DNA of 64,000 nt from Sarcina ventriculi (GCF_900456775.1 NZ_UAUL01000007.1:124001-188000), one strand, 5' to 3'. Positions 19,517 through 32,208 are shown, counted from the stretch's first letter. Numbers and translations are program-made. The notes: generated by a model from the sequence alone, not told the origin.

Positions 19517-20729
19517 TAAAAATCAAATTATTCTATTATTTTAGTAACAACACCAGAACCTACAGTTCTTCCACCTTCTCTAATAGCAAATCTTAATCCT
19601 TCATCCATTGCTACTTGAGTGATTAACTCAACGTTCATATCTATGTGGTCTCCAGGCATTACCATTTCCATTCCTTCTGGTAATTTAATTGTTCCTGTAA
19701 CGTCTGTTGTTCTGAAATAGAATTGTGGTCTATATCCATCAAAGAATGGAGTATGTCTTCCACCTTCTTCTTTCTTTAATACGTAAACTTGACCTACAAA
19801 TTTCTTGTGTGGGTTTACTGATCCAACTTTTGCAAGTACTTGACCTCTTTCGATTTCTGATCTTTGGATACCTCTTAATAATGCTCCAATGTTATCCCCA
19901 GCTTGCGCTTCGTCTAATAACTTTCTGAACATTTCTATTCCTGTTACTACTACTTTTCTCTTTTCTTCCATTAATCCTACGATTTCTACTTCGTCTGATA
20001 CATGAAGAACTCCTCTTTCAACTCTTCCTGTTGCAACTGTTCCTCTACCAGTGATTGTGAATACATCTTCTACTGGCATTAAGAATGGTTTGTCTGTTGC
20101 TCTTTCTGGTGTTGGGATGTAGCTATCTACTGCTTCCATTAATTCTAAAATTGGAGCTATTGCAGCTTCATCTGTTGGATTTTCTAATGCTTTTAATGCT
20201 GATCCTTTTATTACTGGAATATCATCTCCTGGGAAGTTGTATTCATTTAATAATTCTCTAACTTCCATTTCAACTAATTCTAATAATTCTTCGTCATCTA
20301 CCATATCTGCTTTATTTAAAAATACTACGATATAGTCAACTCCAACTCTTGATGCTAATAGTATATGTTCTCTTGTTTGTGGCATTGGACCATCTGCTGC
20401 TGAACATACTAATATAGCTCCATCCATTTGTGCTGCTCCTGTTATCATGTTCTTAACATAGTCAGCATGTCCTGGACAGTCAACGTGAGCATAGTGTCTA
20501 TTTTCTGTTTCATACTCAACGTGTGCTGTGTTGATTGTGATTCCTCTTTCTTTTTCTTCTGGTGCTTTATCTATATCAGCATAGTTGAATGCTTCTGCAT
20601 ATCCTCTGTTTGCTAATACTGTTGTTATTGCTGCTGTTAATGTTGTTTTACCGTGGTCTACGTGTCCTATTGTTCCAATGTTTACGTGTGGCTTATTTCT
20701 TTCGAATTTTGCTTTTGACATTGTTTTTT
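19514..20729 (-). repeat. Tuf direct repeat, copy A
   Basis: This segment matches 35318-36533 at every place compared, including 14 bases past the stop codon; the match breaks upstream of the start at a run of seven versus six T. The two copies lie 15,804 bases apart in the same orientation. Confidence 0.85.
19528..20721 (-). CDS. tuf: Elongation factor Tu (copy A, str operon)
   Basis: EF-Tu delivers aminoacyl-tRNA to the ribosome. The 397-residue protein has the GTPase motifs GHVDHGKTT (G1), DCPGHADY (G3), NKADM (G4) and SALK (G5), followed by the two beta-barrel domains. It lies 56 bases after fusA with no promoter between, so it is cotranscribed with the str operon. The protein is identical to that of the second copy at 35.3-36.5 kb, which points to gene conversion. 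Confidence 0.98.
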   Translation of the reverse strand: MSKAKFERNKPHVNIGTIGHVDHGKTTLTAAITTVLANRGYAEAFNYADIDKAPEEKERGITINTAHVEYETENRHYAHVDCPGHADYVKNMITGAAQMDGAILVCSAADGPMPQTREHILLASRVGVDYIVVFLNKADMVDDEELLELVEMEVRELLNEYNFPGDDIPVIKGSALKALENPTDEAAIAPILELMEAVDSYIPTPERATDKPFLMPVEDVFTITGRGTVATGRVERGVLHVSDEVEIVGLMEEKRKVVVTGIEMFRKLLDEAQAGDNIGALLRGIQRSEIERGQVLAKVGSVNPHKKFVGQVYVLKKEEGGRHTPFFDGYRPQFYFRTTDVTGTIKLPEGMEMVMPGDHIDMNVELITQVAMDEGLRFAIREGGRTVGSGVVTKIIE

Positions 20730-20777
20730 TCCTCCTTAAAATAAAAATTTAATTTATATAAAGTAAATATTAAAAAT

Positions 20778-22844
20778 TTATTTACTTCTTTCACCTGCAA
20801 CTTTTTCTTGAATGCTCTTAGGAACTTCTTCATAATGATCAAATACCATTGAATAATTACCTCTACCTTGAGTTCTTGATCTTAAAGTAGTAGCATATCC
20901 AAACATTTCTGACAATGGTACAAAAGCTCTTATAACTTGTGCTCCATTTACAGCTTCCATTCCTTCGATTCTACCTCTTCTTGAATTAATGTCTCCCATT
21001 ACATCTCCCATATATTCTTCTGGAATTGTAACTTCAACTTTCATCATTGGTTCAAGTAATACTGGTTTTGCTTTTTGCATAGCATTTTTAAATGCCATAG
21101 AACCAGCTATTTTAAATGCCATTTCTGATGAGTCAACTTCATGATATGATCCATGAACTAATCTTACTTTGAAGTTTATAACTGGGTATCCAGCTATTAT
21201 ACCATTTTTAGATGCCTCTTGAATTCCATTATCTATTGCAGGAATATATTCTTTTGGAATAGCTCCTCCAACAATTTTATTTTCAAATTCATATTCGCCT
21301 TCAGTTGGTTCCATTTCAATAACACAGTGACCGTATTGTCCTTTACCACCTGACTGTTTAGCATATTTAGCCTCAGCTTTAACAGCTTCTTTAATTGTTT
21401 CTTTATAAGCAACTTGAGGAGCACCTACATTACATTCAACTTTAAATTCTCTTGTCAATCTATCAACGATGATTTCTAAGTGAAGTTCACCCATACCTGC
21501 TATAATTGTTTGACCAGTTTCTTGATCAGTATAAGTCTTAAAAGTTGGATCTTCTTCAGCAAGTTTTGCTAAAGCTAAGCCCATTTTTTCTTGACCAGCT
21601 TTTGTTTTTGGTTCTATCGCAACAGATATAACTGGTTCTGGGAATTCCATTGACTCAAGAATTATTGGCTTATCTTCAGAACATAAAGTATCACCAGTAG
21701 TAGTATTCTTTAATCCAATTATTGCTCCTAATTCTCCAGCTTCTAATTCTTCAACTTCTTCTCTAGTGTTAGAGTGCATTTTAACTAGTCTACCAATTCT
21801 TTCTTTCTTACCTTTTGTTGAATTTAAAACGTATGATCCACTTTTTAGTACACCAGAATAGATTCTTGTAAATGCTAATTTACCAACAAATGGGTCAGTA
21901 GCTATTTTAAATGCTAATGCTGACATTGGAGCTTCATCTGAAGCTTCTCTTGAATCTTCATTACCATCTAAATCTGTTCCTTTAACAGCTGGAATATCTA
22001 AAGGTGATGGTAAATAAGCAACAACCCCATTTATCATTTCTTGAACACCTTTATTTTTATATGAAGATCCACATATACATGGAACTATTTCATTAGCTAT
22101 TGTAGCTTTTCTTAAAGCTGCATGTAATTCATCTTCAGTTAATTCTTCACCTTCAAGGTATTTTTCCATTAAAGCTTCATCTGTTTCAGCTATTGATTCT
22201 ATCATAGCTGCTCTATATTCTTCTGCTTGATCAACTAATTCTGCAGGAATTTCTTCAATTCTTACATCTTTTCCTAAATCATCATAAGTTAAGATAGCCT
22301 TATTTGTAATTAAGTCAACCATTCCTCTGAATTGATCTTCTGATCCTATTGGAATTTGTATTGGAACTGCATTAGCTTTTAATCTATCTCTTACAGTTTG
22401 TATACATCTGAAGAAATCAGCTCCTGTAGCATCCATCTTATTTACATAGATCATTCTAGGAACTCCATATTTATCTGCCTGTCTCCATACTGTTTCAGTT
22501 TGTGGTTCAACTCCACTCTTTGCATCAAGAACTGTTACAGCACCATCTAATACTCTTAATGATCTTTCAACTTCAACTGTGAAATCTACGTGACCTGGAG
22601 TATCAATTATATTTAATTCATGTTCTTTCCAAAAACAAGTTGTTGCAGCAGAAGTAATAGTTATACCTCTTTCTTGTTCTTGAACCATCCAGTCCATTTG
22701 TGACTCACCTTCATGTGTTTCACCAATTTTGTGAGTTTTTCCTGTGTAGAATAATATACGCTCAGTAGTAGTAGTTTTACCTGCATCTATATGAGCCATT
22801 ATTCCGAAATTACGAAATTTATCTAACGGATATTTTCTAGCCAT
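20778..22844 (-). CDS. fusA: Elongation factor G
   Basis: EF-G drives translocation and, with RRF, ribosome recycling. The 688-residue protein shows [19 protein letters not shown] (G1), DTPGHVDF (G3) and NKMD (G4), and domains II-V of normal length. I choose ATG 22844 ([14 protein letters not shown]), seven bases after AAAGGGG; a possible start at 22862 lies upstream of the ribosome site. It lies between rpsG and tuf. Confidence 0.97.
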   Translation of the reverse strand: MARKYPLDKFRNFGIMAHIDAGKTTTTERILFYTGKTHKIGETHEGESQMDWMVQEQERGITITSAATTCFWKEHELNIIDTPGHVDFTVEVERSLRVLDGAVTVLDAKSGVEPQTETVWRQADKYGVPRMIYVNKMDATGADFFRCIQTVRDRLKANAVPIQIPIGSEDQFRGMVDLITNKAILTYDDLGKDVRIEEIPAELVDQAEEYRAAMIESIAETDEALMEKYLEGEELTEDELHAALRKATIANEIVPCICGSSYKNKGVQEMINGVVAYLPSPLDIPAVKGTDLDGNEDSREASDEAPMSALAFKIATDPFVGKLAFTRIYSGVLKSGSYVLNSTKGKKERIGRLVKMHSNTREEVEELEAGELGAIIGLKNTTTGDTLCSEDKPIILESMEFPEPVISVAIEPKTKAGQEKMGLALAKLAEEDPTFKTYTDQETGQTIIAGMGELHLEIIVDRLTREFKVECNVGAPQVAYKETIKEAVKAEAKYAKQSGGKGQYGHCVIEMEPTEGEYEFENKIVGGAIPKEYIPAIDNGIQEASKNGIIAGYPVINFKVRLVHGSYHEVDSSEMAFKIAGSMAFKNAMQKAKPVLLEPMMKVEVTIPEEYMGDVMGDINSRRGRIEGMEAVNGAQVIRAFVPLSEMFGYATTLRSRTQGRGNYSMVFDHYEEVPKSIQEKVAGERSK

Positions 22845-22884
22845 CTTGATTTCCCCTTTCAATTTAATCGTTTTTTTAAATTAG

Positions 22885-22920
22885 ACAAAACTGTTTTGGC
22901 TTACACCAAAACAGTTTTGT
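22885..22920. repeat. Perfect 15-bp hairpin between rpsG and fusA
   Basis: Arms ACAAAACTGTTTTGG (22885-22899) and CCAAAACAGTTTTGT (22906-22920) enclose a 6-base loop. The T-rich flank is on the plus-strand side, so in the direction of transcription (minus) it is not followed by a U-run. It may be a processing or partial-attenuation site rather than a terminator. Confidence 0.75.
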
Positions 22921-22927
22921 TATTTTA

Positions 22928-23425
<498 letters not shown>

Positions 23426-23455
23426 TTAAGTTCATCGGTACTCGACATAACTTAA
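23426..23455 (-). promoter_or_regulatory. Structured element just before rpsG (candidate S7 site)
   Basis: Minus strand: outer stem TTAAGTT / AACTTAA (7 bp) and inner stem TCG / CGA with loop AGTAC, ending about 15 bases before the rpsG ribosome site. A second hairpin (TTGAAGT / ACTTCAA, about 23517-23536) lies right after rpsL. In E. coli, S7 represses translation from the rpsL-rpsG gap; a similar role here is inference. Confidence 0.4.
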
Positions 23456-23550
23456 TATTTGCCGTAAAGTGCATGCTTCATCTATATATAAACTATTAAT
23501 TAATCTATTTAATAATTGAAGTCAAGCACTTCAACTAAGTTTAAACAACA

Positions 23551-23928
23551 CTATTTTTGTTTTGGTTTCTTAGCACCGTACTTTGATCTTCCTTGCATTC
23601 TGTTAGCTACTCCAGCAGAGTCTAAAGCTCCTCTTACTATATGGTATCTAACACCAGGAAGGTCTTTAACTCTTCCACCTCTTATAAGAACAACGCTATG
23701 CTCTTGTAAGTTGTGACCAACACCAGGAATATAAGCTGTAACTTCGTATCCATTTGTTAATCTTACTCTGGCAATCTTTCTTAACGCTGAGTTAGGTTTC
23801 TTTGGAGTTGTTGTTTTAACAACTGTACAAACTCCTCTTTTTTGTGGACACTCTTTAAGTGCTGGTGCAGTTGATTTTGATGCTACTGTCTTTCTGCCTT
23901 TTCTTACTAATTGGCTTATAGTTGGCAT
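23551..23928 (-). CDS. rpsL: 30S ribosomal protein S12
   Basis: S12 monitors codon-anticodon pairing in the decoding centre. The 125-residue protein carries [19 protein letters not shown] and [13 protein letters not shown]; both lysines where streptomycin-resistance changes occur are wild-type. ATG 23928 follows AGGAGGTGAAAGT. It is the first gene of the str operon, with its own promoter directly behind rpoC. Confidence 0.97.
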
Positions 23929-24087
23929 ACTTTCACCTCCTGATTAAATTTTTTTTAACTATCTATAATTAATTGTTAGATGTTAACTAATGTTCCCAGA
24001 ATAATGTTGTAAATAGATAAATATCTTCTTACACATTCTTCTAGCCCTAACTATAATGTAGGCTATTTTTTAATAGTATTTCAATTT

Positions 24088-24113
24088 AAAAACACTTATT
24101 ACTAAGTATTTTT
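24088..24113 (-). promoter_or_regulatory. 11-bp hairpin at the start of the str leader
   Basis: Minus strand AAAAATACTTA / TAAGTGTTTTT with loop GTAA, 11 bp with one wobble. It begins about 20 bases past the str promoter -10. It ends in U5 from its own arm and could act as a weak terminator or attenuator. The rest of the leader (23929-24087) shows no ORF. Confidence 0.55.
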
Positions 24114-24131
24114 ACAAATCACACAAACTGT

Positions 24132-24160
24132 ATTTTATCATTTAAGCATAATGCTGTCAA
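24132..24160 (-). promoter_or_regulatory. Promoter of the str operon
   Basis: Minus strand -35 TTGACA (24155-24160), 17-base spacer, -10 TAAAAT (24132-24137) preceded by TGA. It begins five bases after the rpoC stop codon. Confidence 0.8.
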
Positions 24161-24165
24161 CATAA

Positions 24166-27100
24166 TTAATTTGATTCTTCTAAATCCATAGCTGTTTCTT
24201 TTTCACAAACATTATTTTCAGTATTAAGCTTAACATTTCTATATCTTATCATTCCAGTTCCTGCTGGTATTAATTTACCTATTAACACATTTTCTTTCAA
24301 CCCAACAAGTGGATCTATTTTACCTTTTATAGCTGCATCTGTTAATACTCTTGTTGTTTCTTGGAATGATGCTGCTGATAAGAAACTTTCTGTTGCTAAA
24401 GCGGCTTTAGTTATACCAAGTAAAACTTCTTCTCCAGTAGCTTTTTCACCACCTAAAGCTTCTATTCTAGCATTTTCTTCTCTAAAGTTAAACATATCTA
24501 TCATCACACCTGGTAAAAGATCAGTATCACCTGATTCTAAAACCTTAATTTTTCTAGTCATTTGTCTTACAACAACTTCTAAATGTTTATCATTTATATC
24601 AACACCTTGAAGTCTGTAAACTTTTTGAACTTCTGAAAGAAGATATTCTCTAGCCCCATGAACGCCTTTGATATTCATTATATCATGAGGATTTACAGAA
24701 CCTTCTGTTATCTCATCCCCTGCTTCTATAATATCACCATCATGTACCTTAAGTCTTGAACCAAATGGTATATCATAAGTGTGCTCTTCTCCTGAATCTG
24801 TAAGCACAAATACGGTTCTCTTCTTTTTAGTTTCCTCTATTCTAACAGAACCTGCTACCTCACTTACTATAGCTAACCCTTTTGGTTTTCTAGCTTCAAA
24901 AAGCTCTTCAACTCTTGGAAGACCTTGAGTTATATCGGCTCCAGCAACTCCACCAGTATGGAATGTTCTCATTGTAAGCTGAGTTCCTGGTTCTCCTATT
25001 GATTGTGCTGCAACTATTCCTACTGCTTCTCCAATGTTTATTTTTTGAGCTGTAGCCATATTCATTCCGTAGCATTTAGCACATACACCTATCTTTGAAT
25101 TACATGTAAATACTGATCTAATTTTAACTTTCTTTATACCAGTACTAGCTATCTTTTCAGCTAAATTAGCATCCATATATCCATTTTTAGCGACTAAAAG
25201 TTCTTTACCTTCTGAATCATATATATCCTCTGCAGCATATCTACCTGTTAGCCTTTCAGCTAAACTTTCTATAACTTCTAATCCTTCTCTGATTTCTTCT
25301 ACATATAATCCTTCATCTGTACCACAATCTTCTTCCCTAACTATAACATCTTGACTTACATCTACTAATCTTCTAGTTAAGTAACCTGAATCCGCAGTTT
25401 TTAAAGCTGTATCGGCATTTCCTTTTCTAGCACCATGTGTAGAAATAAAGTATTCTAATACATCAAGACCTTCTCTAAATGAAGCTCTGATTGGAAGTTC
25501 GATAATTTTACCTGATGGACTTGCCATAAGTCCTCTCATACCTGCTAACTGTTTAATCTGAGATTTAGAACCTCTGGCTCCTGAATCTGCCATCATAAAT
25601 ATTGGATTAAATTTATCCAAACTATTCATAAGAGTATTAGCAACCTCTTCTGTTGTATCAGTCCATTTTTCAATTACTCTTTCATATCTCTCATCTTCAG
25701 ATATAAGACCTCTTCTATACATCTTTTCAATTTTATCAACAGTTGCATCTGCTTCTGCTAATAATTCATATTTTTTCTTAGGAACTATCATATCTGATGC
25801 TGCAACTGTTACTGCACCAATTGATGAATAATGATATCCTGTAGCTTTTATATTATCTAGCATAATTGATGTTTTAGTTGGTCCGTGTTTTAAATAACAT
25901 TTATCTATAATTTTACCTAAAGATTTTTTAGTTATTAAAAAGTTAATTTCTAAGTCAAACATTTCTGATTTATTTTCTCTATTAACAAAACCTAAATCTT
26001 GAGGAATTGATTCATTGAAAATAATAAATCCAGGAGTTGTCTTTATTATTCCTGATTTTATTTCTCCATTAATTTCCTTAAACACTTTGACATTTATTTT
26101 AGCATGTATATCTATGTCTTTTACTTGGTAAGCCATTATGGCTTCCTCTACTGATGAAAAATATCTTCCTTCACCTTTTGCACCATCTTTATCCATTGTT
26201 AAATAATAAGATCCAAGTACCATATCTTGTGTAGGTACACAAACTGGTTTTCCATCAGATGGTTTCATTATATTTCCTGCAGCAAGCATTAAAAATCTAG
26301 CTTCAGCTTGAGCTTCAACTGATAACGGAACGTGAACAGCCATTTGGTCTCCATCAAAGTCAGCATTGTAAGCAGTACAAACAAGCGGATGAAGTTTGAT
26401 AGCTCTACCTTCAACTAAAACAGGTTGGAATGCTTGAATTCCTAATCTGTGTAAAGTAGGTGCTCTATTTAATAATACTGGATGATCTGCAATAACTTCT
26501 TCTAAAACATCCCAAACCTGTGGCATTACTCTTTCTACCATTCTTTTTGCACTTTTTATGTTATGAGCTATTCCGCCTTCAACTAACTTCTTCATTACAA
26601 ATGGTTTAAATAACTCTAATGCCATTTCCTTTGGAAGACCACATTGATACATTTTTAATTCTGGACCAACAACTATAACAGATCTACCAGAATAATCAAC
26701 TCTTTTTCCTAAAAGATTTTGTCTAAATCTTCCTTGTTTTCCTTTTAACATATCAGATAAAGATTTAAGAGGTCTATTTCCTGGACCAGTTACCGGTCTT
26801 CCTCTTCTACCATTATCAATTAAAGCATCCACTGCTTCTTGAAGCATTCTTTTTTCATTTCTTACTATTATATCAGGAGCTCCTAAATCTAATAACTTTT
26901 TAAGTCTATTATTTCTATTTATAACTCTTCTATATAAATCATTTAAGTCAGATGTTGCAAATCTTCCTCCATCTAACTGAACCATCGGTCTTAAATCTGG
27001 TGGTATAACTGGTATAACATCAACAATCATCCACTCTGGTTTATTTCCTGATTTTCTAAATGACTCTATAACTTCAAGTCTTCTTATTATTCTAACTCTT

Positions 27101-27708
27101 TTTTGTCCTGAACTTTGTTTAAGTTCTTCTTTTAATTCAACTGATGATCTTTCTAAATCTATTTCAGATAATAAACATTTTATAGCTTCTGCTCCCATTC
27201 CTGCAACGAAACTATCATCACCATATTTATCACATGCTTCTCTATATTCTTTTTCATTTAAAAGTTGCTTTTTTAATAGCGAAGTTTCTTTTGGATCTAT
27301 CACTATATATGAAGCGAAATATAAAACTTTTTCTAGTGCTCTTGGAGACATATCTAGAATTAATCCCATTCTTGATGGTATTCCTTTAAAATACCAAATA
27401 TGTGATACTGGTGCAGCTAATTCTATATGAGCCATTCTTTCTCTTCTTACTTTAGATTTTGTTACTTCAACACCACATCTATCACAAACTACGCCTTTAT
27501 ATCTTACTCTCTTATATTTTCCACAATGACATTCCCAGTCCTTCATAGGTCCAAATATTCTCTCACAAAACAGACCATCTCTCTCTGGTTTTAAAGTTCT
27601 ATAATTTATTGTTTCAGGCTTTTTTACTTCTCCTCTTGACCACTCTCTAATTTGAGCTGGAGATGCTAGACCTATTTGTAATGCATCAAAATTGTTTAAC
27701 TCGAACAA
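24166..27708 (-). CDS. rpoC: RNA polymerase beta-prime subunit
   Basis: Beta-prime holds the catalytic Mg of RNA polymerase in [13 protein letters not shown] (near residue 450). The N-terminal zinc site is [20 protein letters not shown] (near residue 60) and the second zinc site is near 880 ([13 protein letters not shown]). The bridge/trigger region [20 protein letters not shown] is intact. Length 1180 is normal. The start is TTG 27708, eight bases after GGGAGG. It lies 80 bases after rpoB. Confidence 0.97.
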   Translation of the reverse strand: MFELNNFDALQIGLASPAQIREWSRGEVKKPETINYRTLKPERDGLFCERIFGPMKDWECHCGKYKRVRYKGVVCDRCGVEVTKSKVRRERMAHIELAAPVSHIWYFKGIPSRMGLILDMSPRALEKVLYFASYIVIDPKETSLLKKQLLNEKEYREACDKYGDDSFVAGMGAEAIKCLLSEIDLERSSVELKEELKQSSGQKRVRIIRRLEVIESFRKSGNKPEWMIVDVIPVIPPDLRPMVQLDGGRFATSDLNDLYRRVINRNNRLKKLLDLGAPDIIVRNEKRMLQEAVDALIDNGRRGRPVTGPGNRPLKSLSDMLKGKQGRFRQNLLGKRVDYSGRSVIVVGPELKMYQCGLPKEMALELFKPFVMKKLVEGGIAHNIKSAKRMVERVMPQVWDVLEEVIADHPVLLNRAPTLHRLGIQAFQPVLVEGRAIKLHPLVCTAYNADFDGDQMAVHVPLSVEAQAEARFLMLAAGNIMKPSDGKPVCVPTQDMVLGSYYLTMDKDGAKGEGRYFSSVEEAIMAYQVKDIDIHAKINVKVFKEINGEIKSGIIKTTPGFIIFNESIPQDLGFVNRENKSEMFDLEINFLITKKSLGKIIDKCYLKHGPTKTSIMLDNIKATGYHYSSIGAVTVAASDMIVPKKKYELLAEADATVDKIEKMYRRGLISEDERYERVIEKWTDTTEEVANTLMNSLDKFNPIFMMADSGARGSKSQIKQLAGMRGLMASPSGKIIELPIRASFREGLDVLEYFISTHGARKGNADTALKTADSGYLTRRLVDVSQDVIVREEDCGTDEGLYVEEIREGLEVIESLAERLTGRYAAEDIYDSEGKELLVAKNGYMDANLAEKIASTGIKKVKIRSVFTCNSKIGVCAKCYGMNMATAQKINIGEAVGIVAAQSIGEPGTQLTMRTFHTGGVAGADITQGLPRVEELFEARKPKGLAIVSEVAGSVRIEETKKKRTVFVLTDSGEEHTYDIPFGSRLKVHDGDIIEAGDEITEGSVNPHDIMNIKGVHGAREYLLSEVQKVYRLQGVDINDKHLEVVVRQMTRKIKVLESGDTDLLPGVMIDMFNFREENARIEALGGEKATGEEVLLGITKAALATESFLSAASFQETTRVLTDAAIKGKIDPLVGLKENVLIGKLIPAGTGMIRYRNVKLNTENNVCEKETAMDLEESN

Positions 27709-27788
27709 GGGTGTGTCCTCCCTTCATAAATTTAAGTTTATTATTATAAATATTCCCCCACTATTAAAAGTGAGGGATTATTCTATTG

Positions 27789-30700
27789 TTAATTAAAATC
27801 ATCTAACTCTAAATCACCAGTAATATCTTCTATATTAATGTTGTCGTAATCTACCACTTCTTCTAACTCATCATTACTTTCTTCAACAGTAGTTAATGAT
27901 GGTTCATTTACTGGTGTTGAAACTATTCTTTCTTCAGTTCCTTCTATATTAACTTCTAATTCTTCAACATCATCTTCTACAAATTCTTTTAATTTAACTT
28001 CTTCATTATCATCATTTAGTACTTTAACATCTAAACATAATGCTTGAAGTTCTTTTATAAGAACTTTAAATGATTCTGGAATTCCTGGTTCAGGTATATT
28101 TTCACCTTTAACTATTGATTCATAAGTTTTAACTCTACCAACAACATCATCTGATTTGACAGTAAGTATTTCTTGAAGAGTATGAGCAGCACCATATGCC
28201 TCTAATGCCCAAACCTCCATTTCTCCAAATCTTTGACCACCAAACTGTGCTTTACCTCCTAATGGTTGTTGAGTTACTAGTGAATATGGTCCTGTTGATC
28301 TTGCATGTATTTTATCGTCAACTAAATGAGCCAACTTTAAAATGTACATTATTCCAACAGTTACATCATTATCAAACTCTTCTCCAGTTCTACCATCTCT
28401 TAACGCTGTTTTTCCATTAGCGTTATATCCTGCATCTTCTAGACATTTTTCTATATCACTTTCTGTTGCTCCATCAAAAACTGGAGTAGCAATATGCCAC
28501 CCTAACGCACTAGCTGCCCATCCTAAATGAACCTCTAATACCTGACCGATATTCATACGTGATGGAACACCTAGAGGATTCAAGCATATTTGAAGCGGTC
28601 TTCCATCTGGTAAAAATGGCATATCTTCTTCTGGCAACACTCTAGAGATAACCCCCTTGTTACCATGACGACCAGCCATCTTATCTCCAACAGATATTTT
28701 TCTTTTTTGAGCTATATAACATCTTACAAGTTCATTAACTCCAGGTGATAAATCATCTCCGTTTTCTCTTGTAAATACTTTCACATCTACAATTATACCT
28801 GCTTCTCCATGTGGAACTCTAAGTGAAGTATCTCTAACTTCTCTAGCTTTTTCCCCAAAAATAGCTCTTAAAAGTCTTTCCTCTGCAGTAAGTTCAGTTT
28901 CTCCTTTAGGAGTAACCTTTCCAACTAGAATATCTCCTGATCTTACCTCAGCACCTATTCTAATTATTCCTCTTTCATCTATATCCTTAAGAGTATCTTC
29001 ACTAACATTTGGAATATCTCTTGTTATTTCTTCTGGTCCTAATTTAGTATCCCTAGCTTCACATTCATATTCTTCTATATGGATAGATGTAAATACGTCT
29101 TCTCTTACTAATTCTTCTGAAATTAGCATAGCATCCTCGTAATTATATCCTTCCCATGTTATGAATCCCATTCTGATATTTTTACCTAATGCTATTTCAC
29201 CTAAATCAGTTGATGGTCCATCTGATAAAACCTGACCTTTTTCTACATGTTCACCTTTAGAAACTATTGGTCTTTGATTTATACATGTACCTTGGTTACT
29301 CCTTTTAAATTTAAGAAGTCTATAAGTCTGAGTTGAACCATCTACATCATTTTTAACTCTTACTTCATTAGCACTTACATAAGTTACAGTTCCAGCTTCT
29401 CTAGCCTTAGGTAGAACTCCAGAATCTACAGCAGCTCTATATTCTATACCTGTTCCAACAACCGGAGCTTGTGGTTTTAATAAAGGAACCGCTTGACGTT
29501 GCATGTTAGATCCCATAAGTGCTCTAGAAGCATCATCATTTTCTAAGAAAGGAATCATTGCTGTTGCTACTGATACTAACTGTCTTGGAGATACATCTAT
29601 TAAATCAACGTCTTCTCTTGGAACAACTATTGTATCACCTTTAGCTCTAACAGTTACCTTTTTATCTATAAAATGACCTTCCTCATCTAAAGGTTCTTTT
29701 GCTTGTGCTACTAAATATTGATCTTCTTCATCAGCTGTAAAATATCGTATTTCACCAGTAGCAACTCCAGCTTTTTTATCAACTATTCTATAAGGAGTTT
29801 CTATAAATCCATATTCATTAACCCTAGCATAAGTTGCTAATGAATTTATAAGTCCTATATTAGGTCCTTCTGGTGTTTCTATAGGACACATTCTACCATA
29901 ATGAGAATGATGTACGTCTCTAACCTCAAACCCAGCTCTTTCTCTTGAAAGTCCTCCAGGTCCTAATGCTGATAATCTCCTTTTATGAGTTAATTCTGAT
30001 AAAGGATTTGTTTGATCCATGAATTGTGATAATTGTGAGCTTCCAAAGAATTCCTTGATAGAAGCTGCAACAGGTCTTATATTGATTAATTGTTGAGGTG
30101 TAATAGTTTCTTGGTCTTGAATAGTCATTCTTTCCTTAACTACTCTTTCCATTCTTGACAAACCAATTCTAAATTGATTTTGTAAAAGTTCACCAACACT
30201 TCTTAATCTTCTATTACCCAAATGATCTATGTCATCTACATATCCAATTCCATAAACTAATCCTATTTGATAACTTATAGTTGCAAAAATATCATCTTTA
30301 ATTATATGTTTTGGTATAAGTTTAGTTATGTTCTTCTTAATTTCTTGTTTTATTGAATCATCATCACTACAACCATCTAATATTTCCATCAATGTAGGAT
30401 AATGAACTAGCTCTTTTATATTTAAGTCAGATATATCAAAATTAACATATCTATTAATATCTACAAAATGATTTCCAATAACCTTTATTATTCTGTCTTC
30501 TACAATAACATCAACAGAATTAATACCTCTATTTTGAATCTCTTCAGCATCAGTTCTAGAAATTTTTTCACCTTTACTAACTAAAACCTCACCTGTTAAT
30601 CTATCTATTATGTCTTCAGCCGCAATTTGATTTGCTATTCTTAAGTTTAAAGCAAGTTTCTTATTAAACTTATATCTTCCAACTCTTGATAAATCATACC

Positions 30701-31490
30701 TTTTAGCATCAAAGAATAAGGTATCTATTAAAGATATAGCACTATCTACAGTAGGTGGTTCACCAGGTCTTAATCTTTTATAGATTTCTAATAAAGCATC
30801 TTCTGTTGTTTTAGTATTATCTTTTTCTATAGTAGCTTTAAATCTTTCTTCTTCACCAAAGTACTCTAAAAGTTCTTGGTCACTTCCAAAACCTAAAGCT
30901 CTACCTAATATACTTATAGGTAATTTTCTTGTTTTATCTATTCTAACATAAATTACATCATTAGAATCAGTTTCGTACTCTAACCATGCACCTCTGTTAG
31001 GGATTACAGTTGCTGAATATAATTTTTTACCTGTTTTATCAACACTGTAATTATAATAGACACCTGGTGATCTGACTAATTGTGAAACAATAACTCTTTC
31101 AGCACCATTTATAATAAATGTACCTTGTTCTGTCATTAATGGGAAATCCCCCATAAAAACTTCTTGTTCCTTTATTTCACCAGTTTCTTTGTTTTGAAGT
31201 CGTACAGCAACCTTTAATGGTGCTGCATAAGTAGTATCTCTTTCTTTGCATTCCTCTACTGAATACTTTGTATTTCCTTTGTCTAGCTTAAATCCAATAA
31301 ATTCAAGGACAAGATTCCCTGTAAAATTTGTTATAGGATTTATATCTGCAAATACTTCATCAAGACCTTCTTTTAAGAACCAATTATAAGAATCTAATTG
31401 TACCTCAATTAGATTTGGCATTTCTGCCACTTCTTTAATTTTACCAAAGCTCATTCTTGTTCTTTTTCCAACTTGGACAGGATGTACCAT
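27789..31490 (-). CDS. rpoB: RNA polymerase beta subunit
   Basis: Beta forms the other half of the RNA polymerase active-site cleft. The 1233-residue protein has the rifampicin region [17 protein letters not shown] followed by [21 protein letters not shown], wild-type at the known resistance positions, and [13 protein letters not shown] near the C-terminal half. The last 70 residues are very acidic. I choose ATG 31490 ([10 protein letters not shown]); an adjacent in-frame TTG lies one codon upstream. A promoter precedes it, so rpoBC can be expressed apart from rplJL. Confidence 0.97.
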   Translation of the reverse strand: MVHPVQVGKRTRMSFGKIKEVAEMPNLIEVQLDSYNWFLKEGLDEVFADINPITNFTGNLVLEFIGFKLDKGNTKYSVEECKERDTTYAAPLKVAVRLQNKETGEIKEQEVFMGDFPLMTEQGTFIINGAERVIVSQLVRSPGVYYNYSVDKTGKKLYSATVIPNRGAWLEYETDSNDVIYVRIDKTRKLPISILGRALGFGSDQELLEYFGEEERFKATIEKDNTKTTEDALLEIYKRLRPGEPPTVDSAISLIDTLFFDAKRYDLSRVGRYKFNKKLALNLRIANQIAAEDIIDRLTGEVLVSKGEKISRTDAEEIQNRGINSVDVIVEDRIIKVIGNHFVDINRYVNFDISDLNIKELVHYPTLMEILDGCSDDDSIKQEIKKNITKLIPKHIIKDDIFATISYQIGLVYGIGYVDDIDHLGNRRLRSVGELLQNQFRIGLSRMERVVKERMTIQDQETITPQQLINIRPVAASIKEFFGSSQLSQFMDQTNPLSELTHKRRLSALGPGGLSRERAGFEVRDVHHSHYGRMCPIETPEGPNIGLINSLATYARVNEYGFIETPYRIVDKKAGVATGEIRYFTADEEDQYLVAQAKEPLDEEGHFIDKKVTVRAKGDTIVVPREDVDLIDVSPRQLVSVATAMIPFLENDDASRALMGSNMQRQAVPLLKPQAPVVGTGIEYRAAVDSGVLPKAREAGTVTYVSANEVRVKNDVDGSTQTYRLLKFKRSNQGTCINQRPIVSKGEHVEKGQVLSDGPSTDLGEIALGKNIRMGFITWEGYNYEDAMLISEELVREDVFTSIHIEEYECEARDTKLGPEEITRDIPNVSEDTLKDIDERGIIRIGAEVRSGDILVGKVTPKGETELTAEERLLRAIFGEKAREVRDTSLRVPHGEAGIIVDVKVFTRENGDDLSPGVNELVRCYIAQKRKISVGDKMAGRHGNKGVISRVLPEEDMPFLPDGRPLQICLNPLGVPSRMNIGQVLEVHLGWAASALGWHIATPVFDGATESDIEKCLEDAGYNANGKTALRDGRTGEEFDNDVTVGIMYILKLAHLVDDKIHARSTGPYSLVTQQPLGGKAQFGGQRFGEMEVWALEAYGAAHTLQEILTVKSDDVVGRVKTYESIVKGENIPEPGIPESFKVLIKELQALCLDVKVLNDDNEEVKLKEFVEDDVEELEVNIEGTEERIVSTPVNEPSLTTVEESNDELEEVVDYDNINIEDITGDLELDDFN

Positions 31491-31526
31491 CAACTTTCAC
31501 CCCTTGTATAAACTAAAATAACCAAA

Positions 31527-31640
31527 AGCATACTTTCCCTAAGGACTTATGCTTTCGGATCGCACACACATTATTTCTAATTATAACCAAAATTTATCTA
31601 GTTATACTTTTAAATTTATGATAAAAAAAGTACTATCAAA
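31527..31640 (-). promoter_or_regulatory. Structured rpoBC leader
   Basis: The transcript from the 31658-31686 promoter carries two perfect stems on the minus strand: GTACTA / TAGTAC with an 8-base loop (about 31629-31648) and AAAGCATA / TATGCTTT (about 31526-31556). No ORF is credible here. The leader of about 160 nt may control rpoB translation or transcription; no known family is recognised. Confidence 0.4.
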
Positions 31641-31657
31641 GCGTAGTACATTTAGTT

Positions 31658-31686
31658 ATGGTATCATAGAGTTTGAATATTGTCAA
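31658..31686 (-). promoter_or_regulatory. Promoter of rpoBC
   Basis: Minus strand -35 TTGACA (31681-31686), 17-base spacer, -10 TACCAT (31658-31663), preceded by TGA. It lies downstream of the rplL terminator. Confidence 0.65.
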
Positions 31687-31744
31687 TATATCTGTAAATA
31701 TTTTAACAAAAATATTTCAAAGTTGCAAAACTCCAATAATTTCA

Positions 31745-31777
31745 TAAAAAAGAGATACTCAAAAAGTATCTCTTTTA
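31745..31777 (-). terminator. Terminator after rplL
   Basis: Minus strand AAAAGAGATAC / GTATCTCTTTTTT with a 7-base loop, 17 bases past the rplL stop. It resembles the rplL-rpoB attenuator position of other bacteria and should lower read-through into rpoBC. Confidence 0.85.
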
Positions 31778-31793
31778 TTTTTAAAAACTTAAA

Positions 31794-32159
31794 TTACTTA
31801 AGTTCTACTTCAGCTCCAACTTCAGCTAATTTAGCTTTCATTTCTTCAGCAGCATCTTTAGCAACGCCTTCTTTTAATGTTTTAGGAGCTCCATCAACTA
31901 TTTCTTTAGCTTCTTTTAATCCTAAACCAGTTAATTCTCTAACTACTTTAATAACTTTTATTTTGCTTGATCCTGCATTAGTTAATACAACATCGAAATC
32001 AGTTTTTTCTTCTGCAGCACCAGCACCAGCAACTCCACCAGCTACAGCTACAGGAGCAGCAGCGCTAACTCCAAATTCTTCTTCACAAGCTGTTACTAAT
32101 TCATTTAATTCTAAAACAGTCATACCTTTTATAGCTTCTATAATTTGTTCTTTATTCAT
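31794..32159 (-). CDS. rplL: 50S ribosomal protein L7/L12
   Basis: L7/L12 forms the flexible stalk that recruits and activates translational GTPases. The 121-residue protein has an N-terminal dimerisation part ([20 protein letters not shown]), an Ala/Gly hinge ([19 protein letters not shown]) and the C-terminal domain with [20 protein letters not shown]. It follows rplJ by 49 bases under the L10 leader. Confidence 0.97.
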   Translation of the reverse strand: MNKEQIIEAIKGMTVLELNELVTACEEEFGVSAAAPVAVAGGVAGAGAAEEKTDFDVVLTNAGSSKIKVIKVVRELTGLGLKEAKEIVDGAPKTLKEGVAKDAAEEMKAKLAEVGAEVELK

Positions 32160-32208
32160 AATAATTTACACCTCCGAATTTTTTCCAAAACTTTTTTCAT
32201 TTATTTGA

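Noticed and set aside
19725-20616. Plus-strand frames opposite tuf, repeated at 35529-36420
   Set aside because: They occur twice only because tuf is duplicated; no ribosome sites and unlikely amino-acid composition.
23551-31490. Antibiotic-resistance alleles in rpsL or rpoB
   Set aside because: The S12 lysines and the rifampicin region of RpoB read as wild-type, as does the 23S GACGGAAAG block.
31549-32208. A 219-codon plus-strand reading frame across rplL and its upstream gap
   Set aside because: It is antisense to rplL and the rpoB leader, has low-complexity Ser/Ala translation and no ribosome site; rplL on the minus strand explains the sequence.
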